Below, in pieces: positions 25,474-32,732 of a DNA stretch of 64,000 nucleotides (the stretch's first letter is position 1; each line of letters starts with the position of its first letter). The notes below the pieces were generated by a model. It saw nothing but the letters and a program-made list of their open reading frames with translations, made no database searches and had not been told where the DNA came from. This DNA comes from Chromatiales bacterium (GTDB lineage: Bacteria > Pseudomonadota > Gammaproteobacteria > Steroidobacterales > GCA-2729495): contig JACKNI010000007.1 of the NCBI GenBank assembly GCA_024234935.1, positions 25,329 to 89,328 on the forward strand. The letters run 5' to 3'. The translations under genes and the position numbers were made by a program.

Positions 25474-27864
25474 TCAGTGACCGGCGCGATATTCCTTTGC
25501 GCTGCGGAACTGCAGCGCTTCAAGCGGTGTAGCCTGATACGACTGCGCGATGCGTTCGGCCGGCGGTGTGCCATACAGTGTCGTGCGCTGTACCGGGCGA
25601 CGGCCGATGCTTTCGATCAGCGCATCCATGCGCTCCGGTGACAATTCCTGCCCGAAGGCTGCACCTGCTGCACGAGAGATGCTTTCGTTCATCAGTGTGC
25701 CGCCCAGGTCGTTGGCACCGGCGTTGAGGATGCGCGCCGCACCTTCTTCGCCGAGTTTTGCCCAGCTCACCTGGATGTTGTGCAGCACCGGACCGAGCAC
25801 GAGCCGGGCGATGCCATGCATCAGCATGGTTTCACGCCAGGTCGGGCCGGGGCGCGCCAGGCCGCGACGGTAAACCGGCGCTTCCATATGCACGAAGGGC
25901 AGCGGCACGAATTCGGTGAAACCACCGGTTTCGACCTGCAGGTCGCGCAGGCCGAGCAGGTGTCGCGCCCAGTGTCGTGTCGTTTCGAGGTGGCCGAACA
26001 TGATCGTGGAAGTCGTGCGCAGGCCGAGTGCGTGCGCTGTGCGCATCACACCAAACCAGGCGGCGGTATTCACCTTGTCCGGGCAGATATAGCGTCGCAC
26101 CTCGTCGTCTAGAATCTCGGCGGCCGTGCCGGGCAGCGTGCCGAGGCCGGCCGCCTTGAGCTGCCGTAAAAAGGTGTCGAGCGGAATCCCCAGCGTCTTG
26201 GCACCCTGCGTGACTTCGAGCGGCGAGAAAGCATGCACGTGTATGTCTGGTGCGGCCTCCTTTACGGCATGCAGCACGTCGAGGTAGGTCTGCCCGGTGA
26301 AGGCCGGATGGATGCCACCCTGCAGGCATACTTCCGTTGCACCGCGTTGCCAGGCTTCTTCAGTGCGTCGCGCGACCTCGCTCATGTCGAGTACATAGGG
26401 TGCGCCGCGCAGGTCTTCGTGGGTCTTGCCCTTGGAGAAGGCGCAGAAGCTGCACTTGTAGGTACAGAGGTTGGTGTAGTTGATGTTGCGGTTGACCACG
26501 TAGCTGATCGTGTCGCCGCAGCTTTCCGCGCGGGCCTCGTCGGCGAGCTGCAGCAGATGCTCGCAGTCGGACCCGCGCAGTGAAAACAGATGCGTGACCT
26601 CGTCTTCGCTGAGGCGCTCGCCCTGGCGTGCGCGCTCCATCAGCTGCACTGCCGGCGAGTCCGGTCGCCGGAGGGTGGTACCCGATGCAGCAACTGGCGG
26701 TGGCGCCAGTCCCGCGCCGGGTGACCAGTCATCGGTACGGGCGAGGCCGCTTGCATCGGCGTGTTTCAGGACGCTGGCGACAAGTCCCGGGTGCAGCCAC
26801 TCCTTGCGCTGTTCAATGTAGTGCGGATAGATCGTGAGCCGCGGCACGAGCGTCTTGCCGGTCGCACGGGTCTGCTCCGCAAGGCTGTCCAGATGTGGCC
26901 AGGGGGATTCAGGGTTCACGTGATCCGGCGTGACCGGCGAAACGCCACCCCAGTCGTTGCAGCCGGCCGCGATGATCGCAGCGAGCCGGCCAGCGTTGAG
27001 GTTGGGTGGTGTCTGCAGGCTCATTGCAGCACCGAAGACATGCCGTGCCATGGCGATGGTCCACAGCAGTTCCTCAACGGGCGGTGCCGGCGCCTTTGCC
27101 ATCTTCGTGCCCGGCTTCGGCACGAAGTTCTGCAGGATCAGTTCCTGCAGATGACCGTGCTCGGCATGCAGGTCGCGCAGTGCGAGCAGGCTCAGCAGGC
27201 GCTCCTCGCGTGTTTCACCGATGCCGATCAGCAGGCCAGAGGTGAGCGGTACGCGAGCCTGGCCCGCAGCGCGTATCGACAGCAGCCGGACGGTGGGCGC
27301 CTTGTCCGGAGAGCCGAAGTGCGGTCCGCCACGCTGCGTGAGGCGCGATGCCGCCGATTCCAGCATGATGCCCATCGACGGAGCCACTTCGCGCAGGCTG
27401 CGGAATTCCTCGTATGACATTACGCCGGCATTCAGGTGCGGCAGCAGCCCGGTTTCCCGGCGTACCAGTTCCGCCATCGCCCGCAGATAGTCGAGCGTGG
27501 ACGCAAACCCCAGCGTGGCGAGGGCCTCGCGGGCTGCGCGATAACGCAGTTCCGGTTTGTCGCCGAGCGTGAAGAGCGCTTCATGACAGCCCGCGGCCTG
27601 TCCGGCACGGGCGATGGCAAGTACCTCTTCCGCTGTCAGGTAGACGTTCGTCAGTCGCCGCGGCGTTTTGGCGTAGGTGCAGTAGTGACAGACATCGCGG
27701 CACAGTTCTGTCAGCGGGATGAAGACCTTCCGCGAGCAGGTGACGATATCGCCGTGCCCCGCATCGCGCAGCGCAGCTGCTGACGCCATCAGTTCAGGCA
27801 GCGGTGACTCGCCGAGCTTCAGCAGCTCCGGCAGTTCGGGATGCGCAGCGGCCGGTGTTTTCAA
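25474..27864 (-). CDS. fbiC: FO synthase, fused CofG/CofH (FbiC)
   Basis: 796-aa protein with two radical-SAM domains that joins tyrosine to the ribityl-diaminouracil precursor, making the deazaflavin FO of F420. The N-terminal CofG half has CRDVCHYC (Cys55, 59, 62). The C-terminal CofH half has CTYKCSFC (about 468-475). Both clusters are intact. The single-chain fusion is the arrangement typical of actinobacterial FbiC, whereas archaea have two proteins. Its ATG overlaps the cofC stop (ATGA). Last gene of the F420 operon. Confidence 0.95.
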   Translation of the reverse strand: MKTPAAAHPELPELLKLGESPLPELMASAAALRDAGHGDIVTCSRKVFIPLTELCRDVCHYCTYAKTPRRLTNVYLTAEEVLAIARAGQAAGCHEALFTLGDKPELRYRAAREALATLGFASTLDYLRAMAELVRRETGLLPHLNAGVMSYEEFRSLREVAPSMGIMLESAASRLTQRGGPHFGSPDKAPTVRLLSIRAAGQARVPLTSGLLIGIGETREERLLSLLALRDLHAEHGHLQELILQNFVPKPGTKMAKAPAPPVEELLWTIAMARHVFGAAMSLQTPPNLNAGRLAAIIAAGCNDWGGVSPVTPDHVNPESPWPHLDSLAEQTRATGKTLVPRLTIYPHYIEQRKEWLHPGLVASVLKHADASGLARTDDWSPGAGLAPPPVAASGTTLRRPDSPAVQLMERARQGERLSEDEVTHLFSLRGSDCEHLLQLADEARAESCGDTISYVVNRNINYTNLCTYKCSFCAFSKGKTHEDLRGAPYVLDMSEVARRTEEAWQRGATEVCLQGGIHPAFTGQTYLDVLHAVKEAAPDIHVHAFSPLEVTQGAKTLGIPLDTFLRQLKAAGLGTLPGTAAEILDDEVRRYICPDKVNTAAWFGVMRTAHALGLRTTSTIMFGHLETTRHWARHLLGLRDLQVETGGFTEFVPLPFVHMEAPVYRRGLARPGPTWRETMLMHGIARLVLGPVLHNIQVSWAKLGEEGAARILNAGANDLGGTLMNESISRAAGAAFGQELSPERMDALIESIGRRPVQRTTLYGTPPAERIAQSYQATPLEALQFRSAKEYRAGH

Positions 27865-28535
27865 GAATCTGTCGCCCTTTGTTGTCGTCTGAGGCGGTCG
27901 CGGATGCCGCTGGACTTCAGCCAGGCCAGCGTGGCACAGGCAATGCGCTGTTCCAGCAGCCAGTGAACATCATCCGGCGTGTCGATGTCACGTGCAAATC
28001 CGGCCAGTTCAGTATGCCGTGCCGGTATCCCCCTGGCGCGGGCGGCTTCCAGATGCCGCTTTGCGCTATCGGGTCCATACAGAAAGGGAATGGCCGTTGG
28101 CGGACTGAGCAACAGCGCATTGGTGCCGCCGTCCCGGGCGGCGGGGCACAGGCTGATGCCTTCCGTGTGACTTTCCAGCAGCCGGGTGACATCAGCGGCA
28201 GAGAGCGTGGGCAGGTCGGCGGGCAGCACCAGCAGATGACGCACGCCCTTTGCGGCCAGTCCGGCAGCAGCATCGCCGAGTGCCTTCCGGTAGTCATCGC
28301 CGGGCGGTTCGGGCAGCAGCTGTGCGCCACTGCCCGCGCTGAGCGCAGCGAGCTGCGGCTCGTTGCCGAGCAGGCTGATGCCGCTGATCAGGGGTGTGGC
28401 ACCGAGGGCGCGCAGCACATCGAGCAGCATCTGCGCGGCAAGCTTTGCGCATTCCTCGCGGGTGAGCAAGCCATCAAGCCGCGTCTTGGCACGGGCGAAA
28501 GGCTTGACCGGTACCAGTGCCCAGGCGCCCGTCAT
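27861..28535 (-). CDS. cofC: F420 guanylyltransferase CofC (phospholactate/PEP/3-PG type)
   Basis: 224-aa nucleotidyltransferase that activates a three-carbon phospho-acid with GTP for F420 assembly. ALVPVKPFARAKTRLDGLL is the family opening (nucleotide-binding), and HLLVLPADLPTLSAADV and ARDGGTNALLL are conserved blocks. Whether it prefers 2-phospholactate, phosphoenolpyruvate or 3-phosphoglycerate is not readable by eye. It sits three bases after cofD and overlaps fbiC. Confidence 0.92.
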   Translation of the reverse strand: MTGAWALVPVKPFARAKTRLDGLLTREECAKLAAQMLLDVLRALGATPLISGISLLGNEPQLAALSAGSGAQLLPEPPGDDYRKALGDAAAGLAAKGVRHLLVLPADLPTLSAADVTRLLESHTEGISLCPAARDGGTNALLLSPPTAIPFLYGPDSAKRHLEAARARGIPARHTELAGFARDIDTPDDVHWLLEQRIACATLAWLKSSGIRDRLRRQQRATDS

Positions 28536-28538
28536 GAT

Positions 28539-29501
28539 TCAGAGTGTGGCCGCAAAGCCGAGCGCGAAGCTGGCAAGTTTCAGCCGGTCGTCCAGCGTGT
28601 GCATGACGGTCTGTGTCGCGGCCACCGCGATGCCGGCATCGATGATCGCTGCTGCTTCGCCGGCGTCGGTCTGGTCGAGGATGAAGCCGCCGAGCAGGTC
28701 GCGATAGTGATGCGCCACCGCCTGCGCCGAGGGCCGGAGGCCGAGTTCCGTCATGATCTTCGCGGTCGGCCCCTTCAGTGCCTGGCCACCGACGATCGGT
28801 GACACGGCGACGACCGGCGCGTGTGCCGAGCGTACCGCGGCGCGGATTGACGGAATGGCGAGTATCGGGTCGATGCTGAGCCAGGGGTTTGAGGGGGCGA
28901 TGAAGATCGCTGCAAGATCGGGATCTGTCAGCGTTGCGGCGAGCGCGGCAGCGGGCGGGGCCGCGCTGGCACCCTGATAATGAATCGCTTTCACGCGTGG
29001 TTCGGCACGCTGGCGCACGAAGTAGTCCTGGAAGCCAAGGGTGGCGGGGCCGGCGTTGGTTTCGCAGTCGAGCACGGTGCGCACCGGCAGGTCGGACATC
29101 GGCAGGATCCGGGTTCTGACGCCGAGCTGCGCACACAGGTGTTGTGTGACATCGCTCAGGCTCCGGCCGGCAGCCAGCAGCCGCGTGCGTTCCAGGTGCG
29201 TGGCGAGGTCGCGGTCGCCGAGCCGGAACCAGGTCTCCGCGCCGAGCGCCTCGAGTCCTTCCATGCACGACCAGCTTTCATCGCGGAGGCCCCAGCCGGT
29301 GGTCTCGTTGACGACACCGGCTAGCGTGTACATCAGCGTGTCCAGATCCGGCGAAATCGCGAGACCGAGATGGCTGAAGTCGTCGCCGGTGTTGGCGATG
29401 ATGGTCAGCTGATCCGCATCGAGCGTGCGCACCAGTCCAAGTGCCAGCTTGGCACCGCCGACGCCGCCGGCAAGCAGTACATAACGGGACTTTGCGCTCA
29501 C
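28539..29501 (-). CDS. cofD: F420 precursor transferase CofD
   Basis: 320 aa. It transfers the activated phospho-acid to FO to give F420-0 or its dehydro form. Opens with YVLLAGGVGGAKLALGL, then IIANTGDDFSHLGLAISPDLDT, the conserved CofD/FbiA substrate segment, with IAPSNPWLSIDPIL later. Length matches the family. Its ATG overlaps the cofE stop. Confidence 0.94.
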   Translation of the reverse strand: MSAKSRYVLLAGGVGGAKLALGLVRTLDADQLTIIANTGDDFSHLGLAISPDLDTLMYTLAGVVNETTGWGLRDESWSCMEGLEALGAETWFRLGDRDLATHLERTRLLAAGRSLSDVTQHLCAQLGVRTRILPMSDLPVRTVLDCETNAGPATLGFQDYFVRQRAEPRVKAIHYQGASAAPPAAALAATLTDPDLAAIFIAPSNPWLSIDPILAIPSIRAAVRSAHAPVVAVSPIVGGQALKGPTAKIMTELGLRPSAQAVAHHYRDLLGGFILDQTDAGEAAAIIDAGIAVAATQTVMHTLDDRLKLASFALGFAATL

Positions 29502-30259
29502 CGGAACAGGTCTTCGTCGGCAGGCCGCAGTGCGTCGCGCGCGGTTTGTCCCGATTCGGTACAGGCTCCCGCGCCGCGGACCAGAACCAGCGGTGTGCCT
29601 TCGGCCGCTTCGCCCATCACCAGCACGGCCGTCGCCGCGATGCTGTCGGCCACTGCCACTTCGCTCACCTGCAGCGTTCTGCCGAACATGTCGGGCTGGC
29701 CGCGCAGATCGTTGAGCGCCTTGATGCCGGCGCAGCCGATCGCGATACCCACGGTGCCGAGCCGCCAGGCGCGGCCGATGCTGTCGGTGATGATCAGTCC
29801 GAGCGCGACGCCGAATTCCTTCTGCAGTGCTGCGCGCAGACCTGCCGCCGAAGCGTCGGGATCTTCGGGCAGCAACAGCGCGGTCTCGTCGCTGTCTTCG
29901 AGGTTGGACCGGTCGATGCCGGCGTTGGCCAGCACGACGCCGGTGCGGTGTTCGACGATGATCACCCCGGGCGAGACGCGGATCACCGAGCGCGATTCGC
30001 GCAGGATCAGCTCGACGACGCGCGGATCCTTGTTGGCGCGTGAGGCGATGTCCTCCGCTTCGGCCGAAGGCCTTACCGTATCGAGCCGCACGCTGCGGCC
30101 CTCGGCCTTGGACACGATCTTCTGTGCGACGGCGATGAGGTCGCCGGCCAGCGGCTTTACGCCGCCTGCGCGCAGTGCGGCACTGATCAGCGCGGCCAGA
30201 TCGTCACCGGGCTGTACCAGCGGTACGCCCGGAATGCGCATGAAGCTGAGCCCGTTCAC
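29498..30259 (-). CDS. cofE: F420-0:gamma-glutamyl ligase CofE (single domain)
   Basis: 253 aa; adds gamma-linked glutamates to F420-0 using GTP. RIPGVPLVQPGDDLAALI, DLIAVAQKIVSKAEGR, LILRESRSVIR, GVVLANAGIDRSN and ITDSIGRAWRLGTVGIAIG are conserved. It has only the ligase domain. The C-terminal nitroreductase-type domain of actinobacterial FbiB, which reduces dehydro-F420-0, is missing. Seven bases separate it from fno upstream. Confidence 0.94.
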   Translation of the reverse strand: MNGLSFMRIPGVPLVQPGDDLAALISAALRAGGVKPLAGDLIAVAQKIVSKAEGRSVRLDTVRPSAEAEDIASRANKDPRVVELILRESRSVIRVSPGVIIVEHRTGVVLANAGIDRSNLEDSDETALLLPEDPDASAAGLRAALQKEFGVALGLIITDSIGRAWRLGTVGIAIGCAGIKALNDLRGQPDMFGRTLQVSEVAVADSIAATAVLVMGEAAEGTPLVLVRGAGACTESGQTARDALRPADEDLFR

Positions 30260-30265
30260 GGACGC

Positions 30266-30946
30266 TCAGCTGGCGTCGTCAGCGATGCCGGTAATGCGTA
30301 TGCCCGTATGCAGTCCGCCATAGCGCTTGTTCATGAAGATCAGCACCGACGTGAGCGCTTCGGCCGCCGCCGCATTCTCCAGTGAACCCGCATGCCAGGC
30401 GCGCAGCCCGGCAGCCCTGGCGAGGCCCACCACGACTTCGCGGGCCTCCGCCTTGTTGCCGGTGACCAGCACGTCGCAATCAAGAGCGTCATCGCTCTGC
30501 ATCGAGTCAGCCGAGACATTATGAAAGGCTGCGACGACAGTCGTTTGTTCGCCGACCAGTTGCTGGGCGATGAGCGCGGCGCAGCCTTCAGGCGGCAGCT
30601 GCACGCGGGCGACCCGGGGTGGAACCAGCGGTACCGTGGTATCGACGAGTATCTTGCCCGGCAGCGCAGCGCGGATTTCTCCCAGCGTCGGTCGCTGGTG
30701 GCTGAAAGGTACGGTGAGGACAACCACGTTGCCCTCGCGGGCAGCTTCGAGATTGGACAGGCCGCGGACATTGGCACCGGGAAAGGCCTTGCGCAGCTCG
30801 CCAGCCGCCGCTTCGGCCTTGACCGCATCCCGCGAACCGATGATCACCGGAATGCCGGCCTGGGCCCAGCGACGGGCCAGCCCGCCGCCCAGCGCGCCGG
30901 TGCCGCCCACGATGGTGATTACGCCGAAGCGGCTGTCATTGACCAT
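30266..30946 (-). CDS. fno: NADPH:F420 oxidoreductase (Fno/NpdG)
   Basis: 226 aa with a Rossmann fold: ITIVGGTGALGGGLARRWAQ is the NADP-binding loop, then IIGSRD, where Arg contacts the 2'-phosphate in this family. VVLTVPFSHQRPTL and AFHNVSADSMQ are further conserved segments. It moves hydride between NADPH and F420. I chose the ATG 26 codons inside a longer frame because it directly precedes the Rossmann core. First gene of the F420 operon, divergent from queD. Confidence 0.88.
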   Translation of the reverse strand: MVNDSRFGVITIVGGTGALGGGLARRWAQAGIPVIIGSRDAVKAEAAAGELRKAFPGANVRGLSNLEAAREGNVVVLTVPFSHQRPTLGEIRAALPGKILVDTTVPLVPPRVARVQLPPEGCAALIAQQLVGEQTTVVAAFHNVSADSMQSDDALDCDVLVTGNKAEAREVVVGLARAAGLRAWHAGSLENAAAAEALTSVLIFMNKRYGGLHTGIRITGIADDAS

Positions 30947-31090
30947 TGACTTGAACTCGTTGCTGCAACCCGGGGGCAGGCATGGTACCGAGCCGCTGCA
31001 GAGGGCACAAATGGCGGCTGGCATGGTCGCGGCTGGCAGGGCAAAATGGCGCCCTCAGGCTGCCCGGCCACCGGTCCCAGGCTCGCTGCG

Positions 31091-31096
31091 TATAAC
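31091..31096 (+). promoter_or_regulatory. Candidate -10 element for the queD-NRPS operon
   Basis: TATAAC lies 52 bases before the queD ATG, in the 202-base divergent gap between fno and queD. No convincing -35 is seen 16-18 bases upstream, so an activator may be needed, or the call may be wrong. Confidence 0.3.
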
Positions 31097-31148
31097 TGAA
31101 ACCGAACATCCGCGGGCAAACCGGCCGCGACTACAAATAAAGAGAGCT

Positions 31149-31523
31149 ATGGAGATCTTCAAGGAGTTTATCTTCGAGGCGGCGCACCGCCTGCCCAACG
31201 TGCCTGCCGGCCACAAGTGCAGCCGGCTGCACGGCCATTCGTGGCGCGGGGCGATCTATGTCGAGGGGCCGGTCGATCCGCATGCCGGCTGGGTGATGGA
31301 CTTCGGTGAAATCAAGCAGAAGTTTTCGCCCGTCTACGACATCCTCGACCATCATTATCTGAACGATGTGCCGGGTCTTGAGAATCCGACCAGCGAGGTG
31401 GTCGCACGCTGGATCTGGCAGCAACTGAAACCGGTACTGCCCCTGTTGTCGAAGGTCATCGTGCATGAGACCTGTACGAGCGGTGCGATCTATCGGGGTG
31501 AGGACTGCGAGGCCGGTGGCTGA
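31149..31523 (+). CDS. queD: 6-carboxy-5,6,7,8-tetrahydropterin synthase QueD
   Basis: 124-aa T-fold enzyme turning 7,8-dihydroneopterin triphosphate into 6-carboxytetrahydropterin. FEAAHRLPNVPAGHKCSRLH keeps zinc His13, His28 and His30 and catalytic Cys24; DHHYLNDVPGLENPTSE is also intact. It closely resembles enterobacterial QueD. No queC, queE or queF is nearby. Instead it heads an operon of deaminase, methyltransferase and NRPS genes that ends with folE, the gene making its substrate. The next gene starts inside its 3' end. Confidence 0.93.
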   Translation: MEIFKEFIFEAAHRLPNVPAGHKCSRLHGHSWRGAIYVEGPVDPHAGWVMDFGEIKQKFSPVYDILDHHYLNDVPGLENPTSEVVARWIWQQLKPVLPLLSKVIVHETCTSGAIYRGEDCEAGG

Positions 31524-31962
31524 CGAGACGCTGATGCGCGCGGCGCTCGCGCTGGCGCGTCGCGGGCTGCTTGCCGGTGAAGCGCCGGTCGGTGCCTGCA
31601 TCGCGCAGGACGGGCGGGTGATTGCCAGCGCGCACAGCGCCGTGGCCGGTGGTCCCGACGCAAGCGCGCATGCCGAGATTCTCGCCATCCGTGCCGCGTG
31701 CCGCAGTCTGCGCAGCGCGGCGCTTGCCGGCTGCGAGTTGTATGTCAGCGTTGAACCCTGTGCCATGTGTCTTGCCGCCTGTCACTACGCCGGGATTGAC
31801 CAGGTGTTTTTTGCTGCCAGTTTGCAGGACATGCAGGCGGTCACCGGCCACGAACTGGGTGCGCCGGTACCTCTGTCGATCCGGTTGCACGGCGGTGTGC
31901 TCGGTGATGAAGCGCGCGCCATGCTGGCCGAGTGGGCAGCACAGCGGCAGGTGCGGGTGTAG
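31516..31962 (+). CDS. Guanine-deaminase-like zinc deaminase
   Basis: 148-aa cytidine-deaminase-fold hydrolase. HAEILAI (zinc His and proton-shuttle Glu) and EPCAMCLAAC (two zinc Cys) are intact. The segment after them (DQVFFAASLQDMQAVTG) resembles bacterial guanine deaminases more than TadA. It may act on guanine or, given the operon, on a pterin amino group to give a lumazine; this is inference. The GTG start overlaps the queD stop by eight bases; an ATG six codons later is an alternative. Confidence 0.8.
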   Translation: MADETLMRAALALARRGLLAGEAPVGACIAQDGRVIASAHSAVAGGPDASAHAEILAIRAACRSLRSAALAGCELYVSVEPCAMCLAACHYAGIDQVFFAASLQDMQAVTGHELGAPVPLSIRLHGGVLGDEARAMLAEWAAQRQVRV

Positions 31963-31964
31963 CT

Positions 31965-32732
31965 GTGGCCGCTGTCTACGACGCCTTCGCCCGCGACTAT
32001 CAGCGCAGCAAGGCCTCACCGCTGCGCGCGGCCATCGAAAGCTGGACCATCGATCGCCTGCTCGGTGATATCCGGGGATCCGCGATCTTCGATGCAGGCT
32101 GCGGCGACGGCTTTCATGCCCGGCGACTGATGGCAAGGGGCGCAGGCCGCATAGCCGGCGTGGACGTTTCGGCGGCGATGATCCGGCTCGCACGCGAGGA
32201 GGAGAGCCGGGAGCCGCTGGGCATCCTGTACCAGTGCTGTGCGGTCGAGGACTTGCCGGAGCTGCCCTGTGCCGGTTACGGAGCAAGCGGTTTCGACATC
32301 GTGCTGGCTGCCTATCTGCTGCACTACGCGCCATCGGTCGAGGTGCTCGCCCGCATGTGCCAGCGGCTTGCGAACGTACTGAAGCCCGGCGGTCGTCTCG
32401 TCGCCCTCGTCGAGAATCCGGACCAGACGGTGGCCGACTACGCCGGCTATGCGCCCTACGGCTTTGACAAGGTCGCGGCGGAGCCGCGTGCCGAAGCCAG
32501 CCGGATCCGCTACTCGCTGGTAGCCGGGCGGCAGATGATCCGCTTTGATACCTGGTACTACTCGCGCGACAGCTACGAGCGTGTGCTGCGCGACGCCGGC
32601 TTCAGCGCGATCGCATGGCACCCGCTGGAACTCGACCCTGATGCCGGGTCTGCCGGCTACTACGCTGACTATCTGCGTAACCCGCCGGTACTGGGCCTGA
32701 CAGCCGATTTCCCCGGGATGCGGCGATCATGA
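31965..32732 (+). CDS. Class I SAM-dependent methyltransferase
   Basis: 255 aa. Motif I IFDAGCGDGFHARRL (about 38-52), motif II GVDVSAAMIRLA, and a post-core LLHYAPSVEVLARM region place it in the Methyltransf_25/11 group that methylates small molecules. The start is a GTG three bases after the deaminase stop. Its 3' end overlaps the first NRPS gene (ATGA). It is likely a tailoring enzyme of the pathway. The order deaminase-methyltransferase is reminiscent of pteridine-type (toxoflavin) pathways, but homology to ToxA is not established here. Confidence 0.82.
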   Translation: MAAVYDAFARDYQRSKASPLRAAIESWTIDRLLGDIRGSAIFDAGCGDGFHARRLMARGAGRIAGVDVSAAMIRLAREEESREPLGILYQCCAVEDLPELPCAGYGASGFDIVLAAYLLHYAPSVEVLARMCQRLANVLKPGGRLVALVENPDQTVADYAGYAPYGFDKVAAEPRAEASRIRYSLVAGRQMIRFDTWYYSRDSYERVLRDAGFSAIAWHPLELDPDAGSAGYYADYLRNPPVLGLTADFPGMRRS

